Assembly: GCA_017860615.1 (NCBI GenBank)
Contig: JAGDMU010000008.1
Coordinates: forward strand, 1-64,000
Length of the DNA: 64,000 bases
Source: Pseudomonadota bacterium
Lineage (GTDB): Bacteria; Campylobacterota; Campylobacteria; Campylobacterales; Sulfurospirillaceae
Direction of reading: 5' to 3'
Shown here: in pieces, positions 52,553 through 61,945 of the stretch
Layout: each line of letters begins with the position of its first letter
Position numbering within the stretch: position 1 is the stretch's first letter
Program-made: the position numbers and the translations under genes
Notes under the pieces: generated by a model
What the model saw: only the letters and a program-made list of their open reading frames with translations
Databases searched by the model: none
What the model was told of the DNA's origin: nothing

Positions 52553-53035
52553 GTGAAAAAATTGATTTGTAGCCTTTTGCTTTTATCAGGACTCGTTTAT
52601 GCGGAAAATGTTGAGATTCATGGAACATCAACACTTCATGATTGGAAAATGGTATCTAACGAAACAAAAACTGTTTTCGAAAATGACGGTTCTAAAATCA
52701 CAAAATTGAACGTTTCTGTTCAAATTAAAACACTTAAAAGCGGTGACACAGGCCTTGATGAAAAAGCCTATGAAACGCTTAAAATTGATAGAAACAATGT
52801 TATTACGTTCAAGCTTCTTGAAGCTGATCTTGCTGCTGGTACTATCAAAGGTGTTTTCAAAGTTCTTGATAAAGAGCGAACAGAAACTTTAAAACCAGAA
52901 GTGTTAACGCTTGAGCACGTTTCGGGTAGTTTTAAAGTTAAAATGACTGAATTTGGTTTAGAAATCCCTTCAGTTATGTTTGGTGCTATCAAATCTGGTG
53001 ATGAAGTTACTGTTAAGTACGACATCAAGAAATAA
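52553..53035 (+). CDS. YceI-family periplasmic protein
   Basis: A 160-residue protein with signal peptide (MKKLICSLLLLSGLVYA) and YceI lipocalin-like features: VEIHGTSTLHDWKMVSNE at the start, KIDRNNVITFKLLEADLAAGTIKGVF, and a final GDEVTVKYDI strand. These bind isoprenoid-like molecules. Start is GTG at 52553; an ATG two bases upstream is out of frame. Follows the porin gene by 18 bases, with DoxX 261 bases on. Confidence 0.85.
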   Translation: MKKLICSLLLLSGLVYAENVEIHGTSTLHDWKMVSNETKTVFENDGSKITKLNVSVQIKTLKSGDTGLDEKAYETLKIDRNNVITFKLLEADLAAGTIKGVFKVLDKERTETLKPEVLTLEHVSGSFKVKMTEFGLEIPSVMFGAIKSGDEVTVKYDIKK

Positions 53036-53108
53036 GATCCTTTTTTACCCTTGGAGAGAGGACAAGTTCCGCCAAGCTTCCTCTCTTCTATCTCCTTGAA
53101 TAATTAAT

Positions 53109-53147
53109 AAAACCATGACTATGAAACCAAAAAATAGTCATGGTTTT
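53109..53147 (+). terminator. Terminator-like hairpin after yceI
   Basis: 14-bp stem AAAACCATGACTAT / ATAGTCATGGTTTT around an 11-base loop; a T run lies at the 3' end of the stem. Probably ends the porin-yceI transcript. Confidence 0.65.
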
Positions 53148-53296
53148 ATCATAAGATCATGATATGCTTTATCAATTTTATTGTACTATTAGACTATTTT
53201 AATTCCTAAAAGTACAATAATTTGCCGTGAAAGTCTATTTTTGCTTTGCACTAAAGTAGCTATACTTCTTGCTTATAATATAACAAGGAGTCTGTA

Positions 53297-53725
53297 GTGT
53301 TGAGTATAGAAAAAAAATTAGCAAAGTATTTGACGGAAGAAACTGGGAAATTGCTTTTGCGTCTTAGTGTTGCCATTTTAATACTTTTTCATGGATTTAA
53401 AAAATTTAGTTATGGGATTAGTGGCGTTAAAGCATTGGTATTGAAAGCGGGATTACCTGAATTCTTAGCTTATGGCGTTTATATGGGAGAGCTTATTATT
53501 CCTTTTTTACTTATTATTGGGCTCTTTACGCGTATCAGTGCACTTATCTTAAGTGTTACAATGATGGCCGCTATTTTTTTGGCTTATTCAGATAAGTTAT
53601 TGATGTTAGATGCTAAAACAGGAGGTCCTCTAATCGAGCTTCCTTTACTCTATCTCTTAGCTTCTCTTAGTATTGCTTTTTTAGGTGCTGGTAAGTACAG
53701 CTTAGATCGAAAAATACATTCTTAA
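53297..53725 (+). CDS. DoxX-family membrane protein
   Basis: A 142-residue membrane protein with about four hydrophobic segments and DoxX features: LLRLSVAILILFHGFKKF, KAGLPEFLAYGVYMGELIIPFLLIIGLFTR, and LPLLYLLASLSIAFLGAGKYSLDRK. GTG start at 53297 with AAGGAG eight bases before it. Members of the family take part in redox or quinone-linked membrane processes; the partner is not clear here. Confidence 0.85.
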   Translation: MLSIEKKLAKYLTEETGKLLLRLSVAILILFHGFKKFSYGISGVKALVLKAGLPEFLAYGVYMGELIIPFLLIIGLFTRISALILSVTMMAAIFLAYSDKLLMLDAKTGGPLIELPLLYLLASLSIAFLGAGKYSLDRKIHS

Positions 53726-53801
53726 TAAGGATTAAGATTGCATGAATAAATGATCAAAATATCATTTATTCATCTGTTTGTTTGTGTGATAAGGAAATAG
53801 A

Positions 53802-54644
53802 ATGATTACAGAAGTTAAAATTTTTTATGATATGGATCCCAATAGCCCTAATGAAGAAAAAAATTTCTTTATTGGAAAAATAAAACATACAGCCTTGCCA
53901 GAAGGTACACCACCCCCTCTTCCTCATAGACATCCTTTTTACGAGATTATTTTCGTTACAAAAGGAGAAGGTATTATGCGGATTGATTTTGTTGATAGAC
54001 CCATGCAACAAGGCTCTTTGTACCTCATGTTACCATCGCAAATTCATTTGCCTATTTATACAGGAGAGTTTCAAGGATTTTTGCTTCGTTTCGATCTCTC
54101 AATTTTTGCAGACAAAGCTTTTATGGAAAATCTCTCTATTTTTAATTTTGATTATTTATCTGTTGAAGAGCCTGCGTACAGTAGTCTAGAAAATTTGCTT
54201 TTAAGCCTGTATGATGAGTTTATGACACACCAAGCACTCAAACAATGCACGATTAATAACTTGCTCAAACTCTTTTTGATTCAAGTTCAAAGGCTACTAC
54301 CCGAAGTTGTTAATGAGACAGTTCAAACAACGCTTTTTGGGGCACTTAATACACTTTTGGAAGAGAATAATTATAAAATAAACACACCTATTTATTATGC
54401 TAAAAAACTCAAAATTCCCATTAAATCACTCAATCTTGTTGTAAAAGAGTACACAGGTATTCCTTGTGGCGAGTATGTACGCTCTAAAACAATCATCGAA
54501 GCAAAAAGACTGCTGTGTTATACCAACATGAATTCCAATGAAATTGCTACAACGTTAGGCTTTGAAGATGCCGCTTATTTTAGTCGCTTTTTTAAGAGAG
54601 AGACAGGATTTTCACCCATTCATTTTAGAAAAAATTCTGCATAA
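53802..54644 (+). CDS. AraC-family transcriptional regulator (2)
   Basis: A 280-residue AraC regulator, paralogue of 50340-51152: cupin segment HRHPFYEIIFVTKGEGIMRIDFVDRPMQQGSLYLMLPSQIH, and C-terminal HTH pair with YYAKKLKIPIKSLNLVVKEYTGIPCGEYVRSK and NSNEIATTLGFEDAAYFSRFFKRETG. Pairs of such regulators bracketing a small transport/processing gene group suggest ligand-controlled expression; ligand unknown. Confidence 0.88.
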   Translation: MITEVKIFYDMDPNSPNEEKNFFIGKIKHTALPEGTPPPLPHRHPFYEIIFVTKGEGIMRIDFVDRPMQQGSLYLMLPSQIHLPIYTGEFQGFLLRFDLSIFADKAFMENLSIFNFDYLSVEEPAYSSLENLLLSLYDEFMTHQALKQCTINNLLKLFLIQVQRLLPEVVNETVQTTLFGALNTLLEENNYKINTPIYYAKKLKIPIKSLNLVVKEYTGIPCGEYVRSKTIIEAKRLLCYTNMNSNEIATTLGFEDAAYFSRFFKRETGFSPIHFRKNSA

Positions 54645-54650
54645 AAAGCA

Positions 54651-54677
54651 ATGAAAGCCCTAATATAGGGCTTTCAT
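54651..54677. terminator. Bidirectional terminator between araC (2) and fdhC2
   Basis: 12-bp stem ATGAAAGCCCTA / TAGGGCTTTCAT with a 3-base loop, in a 47-base gap between convergent genes. Confidence 0.75.
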
Positions 54678-54691
54678 CCTTTAACTCAATC

Positions 54692-55591
54692 CTAAAACTT
54701 ACCTTGATCCTTAAGCTTTTTATACCATTTGTTATGAAGAAACTTAACTTCTTCTTCTTCAACATAACCCGTGATAATACTGTGCACTGCTCCTTTAATC
54801 GCAAACATAGACATATACACATGGGTAATGAAAAGGGCTACAACAGCAAATCCCATCACGTTATGAAGGATTGCGGCTGCTCTTAAGAGGTCGATTTGAC
54901 TCATTCCTGTTAAGTTATGCAACATCTCCATTTTAAAGTCTAGGAAGAACATAAAAGCGCCACTAAAAATCATAGTGATTCCTCCAAGGATGGCTACCCA
55001 GTACCACATCTTTTGGCCTGCATTAAATTGGCTTGCATGAATGATCTGTTTCTCTTTAGAGAGATACCCTCCTAGGATTAGAAACCACTTCACATCATCG
55101 AGGTTAAAGAGTGCTTCCTTAAGCCACATCAATGCCATAGGAATAACCACAATGGTGAAAGGAATCGTAAAGATACCATGAAGGTTCTTTGCCATTCGTA
55201 CCAGTGTTCCACCTCCAAAGAAGTCACCAAAAACAATGATAAATCCTGTTGGTACGATCACCAAGAAGCTGACTGCAGCTACTTGGTGGATGATTCTATT
55301 ATAGAGGTTAAAGGCGTAGTATTTCTTTTCACTGTGTGGAAATACCTTAGGTCCTACGATCTTATAATGCATAAAAAAGACAGCAGGAACACCTAGAAGA
55401 ACTCCTAGAAATATCCATGCAAAGTATTGACTTTGCAACATCGTAAACAAGGGTCCTAATTTCCATGACTCTTCTTGTCCATATCCTAGGATATTTTGGA
55501 TGCGCATCTCACCCCAGATTTGGCTTTCATTAGCGTACACCGCTGATGCCAAACAAAGAGCTCCAATGATCAGATAGATATACTTTCTCAT
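54692..55591 (-). CDS. fdhC: Formate dehydrogenase cytochrome b subunit FdhC (operon 2)
   Basis: A 299-residue membrane cytochrome b subunit, very close to FdhC1: signal-like start MRKYIYLIIGALCLASAVYA, then the same helices and haem histidines (YNRIIHQVAAVSFLVIVPTGF, NLHGIFTIPF, HNLTGMSQIDLLRAAAILHNVMGF). Conveys electrons to menaquinone. Confidence 0.92.
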   Translation of the reverse strand: MRKYIYLIIGALCLASAVYANESQIWGEMRIQNILGYGQEESWKLGPLFTMLQSQYFAWIFLGVLLGVPAVFFMHYKIVGPKVFPHSEKKYYAFNLYNRIIHQVAAVSFLVIVPTGFIIVFGDFFGGGTLVRMAKNLHGIFTIPFTIVVIPMALMWLKEALFNLDDVKWFLILGGYLSKEKQIIHASQFNAGQKMWYWVAILGGITMIFSGAFMFFLDFKMEMLHNLTGMSQIDLLRAAAILHNVMGFAVVALFITHVYMSMFAIKGAVHSIITGYVEEEEVKFLHNKWYKKLKDQGKF

Positions 55592-55600
55592 TGTTGCTCC

Positions 55601-56167
55601 TTATGAACGCTGACCACGACCAGCGACCCTTTTACGATAGATGTTAGAGACACTCTCCGCATCACCAACAAGAAGAGCGTTGGTGGAACACACCGCCGCA
55701 CACATAGGCACTTTTCCCTCAGCGATTCTGTTTTGACCATAGAGATGTCTCTCTTTTTCGGAGTTTGTCTCAAGTGGTCCGCCAGCACACATGGTACATT
55801 TATCCATTGCTCCCTTGTGCCCAAAGGCACCATCTCTTGGGAACTGTGGAGCACCAAATGGGCAAGCGTAAAGACAATAGCCACAACCGATACATTTATC
55901 TTTATCATGAAGAACGATGCCGTCTTCTCTGATATAGAAACAATCCACTGGACATACTTGCTCACACGGAGCGTCCGTACAATGCATACATGCGATGGAT
56001 GTTGAGACCTCTTTTCCCTCTACGCCATCATGTAACGTTATAACTTTACGACGACTAATGCCTGTTGGAAGTTCATGCGCTTCTGCACATGCAACGGAAC
56101 ACGCAAAACACTCAATACATCTGTGATCATCACAGTAAAATTTCATTCTTGCCATTTCATTACTCAT
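55601..56167 (-). CDS. fdhB: Formate dehydrogenase iron-sulfur subunit FdhB (operon 2)
   Basis: A 188-residue subunit with the four 4Fe-4S motifs (CIECFACSVACAEAHELP, CMHCTDAPCEQVCPVDC, CIGCGYCLYACPFGAPQFP, CTMCAGG with CAAVCSTNAL). Shorter at the C-terminus than FdhB1. Separated by 10 bases from fdhA2. Confidence 0.93.
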   Translation of the reverse strand: MSNEMARMKFYCDDHRCIECFACSVACAEAHELPTGISRRKVITLHDGVEGKEVSTSIACMHCTDAPCEQVCPVDCFYIREDGIVLHDKDKCIGCGYCLYACPFGAPQFPRDGAFGHKGAMDKCTMCAGGPLETNSEKERHLYGQNRIAEGKVPMCAAVCSTNALLVGDAESVSNIYRKRVAGRGQRS

Positions 56168-56177
56168 TTGCCACCCC

Positions 56178-59015
56178 CTATGCTTTCTCTACGCGGCATA
56201 GACCAGCGTTGAACTCTGAAATTTGTGTGATCACGTCAAAACCATAGTTAGTAATGGTATTTGAACTCTCACCGATAGCATACGGTTTGGTGCCTTCTGG
56301 GTAATTTGCACTTAAATCCGCTCCTTGAAACACACCCGCGAAGTTGTACGGTAGACAGATACGGTCAGCGGTTACGCTGTGGTTATGGTAGGCTTTAACC
56401 TTGATTTTTGTGCCATGTGGCGCATGAATCCACATCATATCACGATCTCGTATACCATGCTTAAGCGCTAAGTCTGGGTGAATGTTCGCAAACATCTCTG
56501 GCGTAATCGCTGAGAGATATTTGCTGGTTCGCTCCAACATACCAGCACCTGAGAGGTTAACAACCCTCATACTGACCAACATGATTGGGAACTCTTTTGA
56601 CCAGTCTTGCTTTTGTTGCTCAGACTTAAATTTTGTCTCAACACGGAAATTTTTCGGCTGATCATCATATGTTGGGAACTTTTGAACCAAATCCCAACGT
56701 GGTGAGTGGATCGGTTCACGATGCAATGGTACAGGATCTGGGAATTCCCAAACAATGGTACGTGCTTTCGCATTTCCATAAACACAGACACCTGCCTCGC
56801 GTGCTTTTTGCTGGATGAGTCCACTAAAGTCCATCGCCCAGCTTCCACCCATTTGCGCTTTTTCAGCCTCAGTGAGGGTAATCCCAAGTACTTTTTCGAT
56901 ATTCTCTTTGGTAAGCTGTGGATAACCACCTTCGATTTTTGAGCCCGCAACGGTTACGCTCTTATCGGCGAGTTGGCTCACGCCATTGTGCTCTAAACCA
57001 AAACGATTTCTAAAGCCCATACCACCCTCAGCCACAGGAACATCACGACGGTAAAGGATAGGAGAACCTGGATGTTTGTCATCCCAACATGGCCATGGAA
57101 GACCGTAATACTGGCCTTTCATCGGCCCTTTTCCCTCTAAGGTAACAGGATCAAACATATGCCAGTTTTCTTGATGGCTGCGAAGACGTTCTGGCGTCCA
57201 GCCACTTAAACCAATAGATTTGATCGTTCGAGCAATCTCACGAACAGCATCATCTGGCCACTTAAAGTCATTTTTGACTTGTACGACTTTGCCATCTTTG
57301 ACATCCATTTTCATACCCTGAACAAACTGATCGTAGAAGCCAAATTTTTTCGCAAAGGCAAACATCACTTCTTCATCAGATTTACTCTCATAAAGAGGCT
57401 CAACTACTTTACTTCTCCACTGTGCAGAGCGATTTGTAGCCGTTACGGTACCTTCTGATTCAAATTGAGTACCGACAGGAAGAATGTAAATATTGTCTTT
57501 TCTGCTCGTAAGAACGGCCGCTTCATTCACAAATGGCTCAGCAATGACTACTAAATCAACTTTATCCAATGCCTCTTTGATTTTCGCTTGTTGCGACATA
57601 GAGGTGATACCTGTTCCTTGAATCCAAACAGCACGAATTGGCGCTGAAGAGTAGGTTTTTTCTTCTTGCAGTACGCCTTGGTACCATTTAGCCAATGAGT
57701 ACCCTTTTTCGTTCATCCATTTTTTCTCAAAGAATCTGCCTTTAAGCCATTCGTAATCCACACCCCATGATGTTGCAAAGTATTTCCATGCGTTATCATC
57801 CAGACCATAATAGCCTGAGAGTGTATCGGCAAGGTTACCCATATCGGTTGCGCCTTGAACGTTATCGTGTCCACGAATGATGTAAAGTCCGCCACCTTTT
57901 TTACCCATGTTGCCAAGAGCAATTTGAAGAATCGGAAGGATTCTGGTGTTAGATGAACCTACTGAGTGTTGCGTAATACCGAGTGACCATGCAATAGCAC
58001 TTGGTGTATTTTTAGCAAACAGTGTGGTTGCTTGAATGATTTGATCGACCGGAATGCCTGTTACATCCGAAGTGAGTTCGGGTGTCCATTTGGCAGCTTC
58101 TGCGCGGATTTGATCCATCGCGTAAGAGCGTGTTTCAATAAATTCTTTATCTTCCCAACCATTTTTAAAGATGATGTGAAGCATACCGTACACAAAGGCA
58201 ATGTCCGTACCTGAACGAATACGTAGGTAGAGATCCGCTTTTGCCGCACTTCGGGTATAAATTGGATCAACAACGATCAATTTTGTACCATTACGGTCTT
58301 TTGCTTGTAAGAAGTGTTTAAAACCAATAGGGTTTGCAACGGCTGAGTTTGCACCAATCATCATAATGACTTTTGCATTAACAGCATCGCCGAATTGTTG
58401 TGTCATAGCACCGTATCCAAATGTATTCGCAGCACCTGCGACGGAAGCACTATGTCAAATTCGAGCAACGTGATCTATATTGTTTGTTCCCCACATTGCC
58501 GCAAATTTTCTAAAATAGAAAGCCTGTTGCAAGCTGAATTTTGCAGAACCTAAAAACTCTACGATGTCTGGGCCATTTTCGGCACGCATTTTTAACATTT
58601 TCTCTGAAATCTCATTAACGGCTTGATCCCAACTGATACGTTGCCATTTTCCATCCACTTTTTTCAGAGGATACTTAATACGTTGTGTGCTCTTCACCAA
58701 ATCAATTTGGTCAATGCCTTTACAGCAGTGACTACCTTCACTGATTGGGTGGTCTTGTGCCACGTCTTGGCGAACCCACACGCCGTTTTGAACTTCAGCG
58801 ATGATTCCGCATCCTGCTGAACAAATACTACAAATCGTTTTAACTCTCTTGCTACCTGGGAATGGATTTTTCACTTCTTCTTCTGTGGCTGGTCTGATTG
58901 AGTCACTGGATGCAAACGCGCTGCCTGCTCCAAAACTCGCTCCGATCGCTGCCATTTTAAGAAATGATCGTCTTCCCATGTGCAAAGAGGCGTCTTTTAA
59001 CATCTCTTTACTCAT
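56178..59015 (-). CDS. fdhA: Selenocysteine-containing formate dehydrogenase large subunit FdhA2
   Basis: One gene of 945 codons broken in a naive reading by an in-frame TGA at 58455-58457 (codon 187). The frame continues as R-I-U-H-SASVAGAANTFGYGAMT, the catalytic Sec-His of Mo/W formate dehydrogenases, and a bacterial SECIS-like hairpin follows the UGA. Tat signal (GRRSFLKMAA), 4Fe-4S cysteines (CSICSAGC, HCCKG), and MGD-binding segments (RGHDNVQGATDMG; ALGNMG) are present. The ATG at 59015 has AAGGAG. This is the complete formate dehydrogenase of the window; the sister FdhA1 lacks the Sec segment. Confidence 0.93.
58427..58457 (-). other. Sec codon (UGA) and bSECIS hairpin in fdhA2
   Basis: The UGA (58455-58457, minus strand) is followed after 13 bases by a 5-bp stem UCGCA / UGCGA with a GGUGC loop (58427-58441). 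A loop beginning GGU at this distance is the usual bacterial SECIS layout recognised by SelB. SelD and YedF are encoded in the window; SelA/SelB/SelC would lie elsewhere. Confidence 0.8.
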
Positions 59016-59024
59016 CTAATCTCC

Positions 59025-59228
59025 TTAGACTGCCGCGTGATAATACGCGTCCCAATTGGCTGTTTTTTTATAGAGAATCTCTTTTTTCTTCGATTTTCCC
59101 TTAACAACACCGTTACTTCCTGCTGTTTTTGCACCTGTGTCACCGGCGATTGCACCGACACTCACGGTTGCAGCAACGGCACCCACACTCAGAGTTTTTT
59201 TAAGAAAACTCCTTCTTTGATCTTGCAT
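59025..59228 (-). CDS. Small Tat-signal protein of the formate dehydrogenase region (operon 2)
   Basis: A 67-residue protein: twin-arginine signal (DQRRSFLKKTLSVGAVAATVSVGAIAG) and mature tail with GKSKKKEILYKKTANWDAYYHAAV. Paralogue of 29440-29637. The ATG at 59228 has AAGGAG nine bases upstream; the ATG at 59234 is also possible. Confidence 0.82.
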   Translation of the reverse strand: MQDQRRSFLKKTLSVGAVAATVSVGAIAGDTGAKTAGSNGVVKGKSKKKEILYKKTANWDAYYHAAV

Positions 59229-59310
59229 GGTCATTTTCTCCTTGCAGAATTTCTCTTTGGACACCAAAGAGAGAGCTGAAAAAACCACTGTTTTTTCAGC
59301 TCTAAAATCC

Positions 59311-59320
59311 TTACATGTAA
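59311..59320. repeat. Recurrent intergenic palindrome, copy 5 (TTACATGTAA core)
   Basis: 10-bp core of the TTTACATGTAAA palindrome, between torD2 and the Tat-signal gene, next to repeat copy 3. Confidence 0.5.
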
Positions 59321-59340
59321 AGCGTTTATATTATGCAAAA

Positions 59341-59440
59341 TTAGCATATTTATAGAACATGAAGCACCAAAGGTGCGTGGGCTTTCTGCCAAAGAAAACC
59401 CAGTGTTAACGTAGTCTTTAGAGCTTTGCTTTAAAGACGT
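59341..59440. repeat. Dispersed intercistronic hairpin repeat, copy 3
   Basis: Contains AAAACCCAGTGTTAACGTAG and the stem GTCTTTA/TAAAGAC around AGC-TTT-GCT (59413-59438). The stem sequence differs from copy 2 (GACTCTTG/CAAGAGTC) but pairing is kept. It starts 10 bases after the torD2 stop. Confidence 0.6.
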
Positions 59441-59449
59441 ATTCAAAGA

Positions 59450-60169
59450 TTAGAGTACAAACTCTTCAAAATTCTTTTTCGGTCTTGGCGTCAATGGTTT
59501 ACGTGGTTTTTTGTGCTCTTTGGTGTAGACTTTCGGCACTTCATCCTCTTTTTCTTTGAGCGGTTTTTTCACATCCAAATAGAGTCGCTCTAATGCTATA
59601 AAAGAGTGCATAATCACGGCTAATTCTTGGTAAAAATGACTGTCTTCATGAATGTAAAGAGCGCCAATAAAGTCATCCACAAAGGGATTGAGAATATTAA
59701 CAAACACTTCGCGCGCAAGCTGTGCACTTTTCTCATTATCCGCAAGTTCTTCTTCGATCATTTTTTGCAAAAACAACATTACAAAACCAACATGGTCTTC
59801 AAGCTCTTTAAACTTTTCCGTATCGCGTCTGAAGTTAGAACTTAAAACATAATTGACCATTTCTAAGCGCTTTTTTCCATCATCTCGGTTCTCAAGAAAA
59901 TAGGATGCCGTTACAGGGATAAAGGCTGAATAAGGGCTAAAAAAGATCGTATCGCTCTCTTCTTTTAGAAGCGCATAGCCTTCACTAATAAGCAAATTTT
60001 GCATATTACTAAACGCACGTTTACTCTCTTCATCAAGTGGGTTTTGCGCTAAAATATCGATCGTTTTTTGAATCACTTCAAGATCATTCTTGTTCTCAAA
60101 AAACATCAAAAGTGAAGCAAAGAGCCCGTAGTAAACGGCTCTTGCTTTATTAATTGCCTCTTGATTCAT
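59450..60169 (-). CDS. TorD/DmsD-like chaperone for formate dehydrogenase (operon 2)
   Basis: A 239-residue helical protein of the TorD/DmsD family: NKARAVYYGLFASLLMFFENK, EESDTIFFSPYSAFIPVTASYFLENRDDGKKR, and a C-terminal basic tail (KEHKKPRKPLTPRPKKNFEEF). Overlaps the polyferredoxin gene by 4 bases. Presumably guards FdhA2 during cofactor insertion. Confidence 0.83.
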   Translation of the reverse strand: MNQEAINKARAVYYGLFASLLMFFENKNDLEVIQKTIDILAQNPLDEESKRAFSNMQNLLISEGYALLKEESDTIFFSPYSAFIPVTASYFLENRDDGKKRLEMVNYVLSSNFRRDTEKFKELEDHVGFVMLFLQKMIEEELADNEKSAQLAREVFVNILNPFVDDFIGALYIHEDSHFYQELAVIMHSFIALERLYLDVKKPLKEKEDEVPKVYTKEHKKPRKPLTPRPKKNFEEFVL

Positions 60170-61848
60170 AGGCTAGGTCCTTTTTGTTCATTTTTCATAT
60201 GCGCCTTAAACATCACTTTGGGCTTACAGGCAGCACAGCAGTAGAGTGTTCTAAGTTTTACTTCATCATTGCCAAAAAGTGGTGTCATGATAGCTGCAAT
60301 TTTTTCCACCGCTTTAACGGTCGCAAAAGGCATTCCGCACTCAAGACAGGTGAAAAGCTCATCTTTTGCCATAATACGTTGTGAAAACCAACTCGGTTTT
60401 AAACTGATCTCATCTTTAATGACAGTGAGACAATCCTTCTCAGGACAGGTCACTTCACAGTAGCCACAATTCGTACAAATCGAAGCGTTAAAACGAAGGG
60501 AATTGTCTTCAGGATGTGCTGTCAAGGCGCGTACATTACACGCACCCACACAACTAAGACACAAGGTACACTTACTCTCATCGATTTTGATATCACCGTA
60601 ATGAACATGCTCACCCGTCTTCACCACACCTAAATCTTCACCATCGACTAAGTGTGCAAGACGTGCTGAGAAGATCTCACGTTTGCGAAGACCGTCTTCA
60701 TTGATGCCGTACATACACTCAGGAAAACTCTCTAAACTTTCAAAAATGCGCGCTAAATCGGCACTATCTTCACACACATAAATCGCTTTTTTGTGATACT
60801 TTTTCTCAAAAATTTCGTTAAGGATGCGAATGACATCGCCTGTACCTTTGGAGATAAAATCGGTGTAGAAAATGATCGGATTACCACTGGTTTGAAGCAG
60901 ATTTAAAAGGTGCGCTTCATGTAAATATTTTTCACCCTCAATCATCAAAGGTAAAACGCCCTCTTTCAAAGGAATGTCAATCAAGCCTAAATCCATTTTA
61001 TGCGGAATAATGAGCGCCGTTGAGCCTTTAAAATAATCGCTCAAATGCGCAAAAGCAATGCGTGGCATCTGCGTATAATCAAGCGCTCCACTAGGACAAA
61101 CGCTGATACATCCACCACAGCCATGACAGTCAATATGAGAGAATGCCAAATGCTTGGTTTCATCTTCTTTCAAAATCGCTACAGTTGGGCAGACCTCAGC
61201 ACACTTACCACACACCTCAACGCGACGTTCATGGTACTGGCAGATGGAAGGATCGTAATTGATATAGTTTTTATAGTGGTATTCGCCTTTGTTGTCACGA
61301 AGCTTTTTAAGTGCCCCTTCCAATCCAAGTAGAGCTGGATCATACACACCGCTTTGCTTCATAGCAAAACTTGGAGCACTCCACCAGATAATCTGGTCAC
61401 ATTCAAGTTCAAGCAATTCACCCTCTTTTTTAAGGGTTACACTAAGAGCTCCAATGTGCCCATTGACATCTAAAATCATTGAAGGTGAAAGAACAATAAC
61501 CGTAAAAGCTTCATTTGTAAGCTCTGTTTTAAGGGTATCATGTTCTGCATTATCAGTGACGATTAAAACTTTACTACCCACCTCTTGAGAGTAGTCCATA
61601 TCTTGCGCAAAATCAAAGCCAAGTGCACGAATAGCGTAAAGTTTTGTTATATTATTAATCTTTTGGGCAATACTATCACGGGAGTGTTGGAGGTAAAAAT
61701 TGATCTCAGGAGCATAAATAATTGCTTCTGCCTCAGGGTGGTTTGAGACCAAAAAGTCACCAGAACATGGGCTTTTCACCAGTTCGATCGCTTCGTTAAG
61801 AGGGAAATCAATACCAACGGTATCGTAGAAAACGTACTCTTTTTGCAT
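60166..61848 (-). CDS. Polyferredoxin-type iron-sulfur protein of the formate dehydrogenase operon
   Basis: A 560-residue cytoplasmic protein, first in operon 2. It has at least four 4Fe-4S motifs: CGKCAEVCP, CHGCGGCISVCP, CTLCLSCVGAC and CTNCGYCEVTCPEKDC, plus a C-terminal CLECGMPF / CCAACKP pair. Related proteins lie in Campylobacter fdh clusters. No Tat or Sec signal. It likely supports assembly or electron transfer for FdhA; operon 1 has no counterpart. Confidence 0.85.
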   Translation of the reverse strand: MQKEYVFYDTVGIDFPLNEAIELVKSPCSGDFLVSNHPEAEAIIYAPEINFYLQHSRDSIAQKINNITKLYAIRALGFDFAQDMDYSQEVGSKVLIVTDNAEHDTLKTELTNEAFTVIVLSPSMILDVNGHIGALSVTLKKEGELLELECDQIIWWSAPSFAMKQSGVYDPALLGLEGALKKLRDNKGEYHYKNYINYDPSICQYHERRVEVCGKCAEVCPTVAILKEDETKHLAFSHIDCHGCGGCISVCPSGALDYTQMPRIAFAHLSDYFKGSTALIIPHKMDLGLIDIPLKEGVLPLMIEGEKYLHEAHLLNLLQTSGNPIIFYTDFISKGTGDVIRILNEIFEKKYHKKAIYVCEDSADLARIFESLESFPECMYGINEDGLRKREIFSARLAHLVDGEDLGVVKTGEHVHYGDIKIDESKCTLCLSCVGACNVRALTAHPEDNSLRFNASICTNCGYCEVTCPEKDCLTVIKDEISLKPSWFSQRIMAKDELFTCLECGMPFATVKAVEKIAAIMTPLFGNDEVKLRTLYCCAACKPKVMFKAHMKNEQKGPSL

Positions 61849-61865
61849 TTTACATCCATTAAGTG

Positions 61866-61881
61866 GTAAATAAGAATTTAC
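61866..61881 (-). promoter_or_regulatory. Palindromic operator candidate at the start of fdh operon 2
   Basis: GTAAATAAGAATTTAC: GTAAA-N6-TTTAC, 17 bases upstream of the first operon-2 start codon. Same arrangement as 30611-30626 before operon 1, sharing TCGGTAAA on the minus strand. Confidence 0.5.
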
Positions 61882-61945
61882 CGAATTGTAAAATGAATTG
61901 GATTAAATGGCTCTTAACAAGACAAAGTTTATCCGCTTGAAAGAT

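Noticed and set aside
56178-59015. Two separate genes for the N- and C-terminal parts of formate dehydrogenase
   Set aside because: The break is an in-frame TGA at the Sec position with a SECIS-like hairpin, and the reading frame carries on with conserved sequence.
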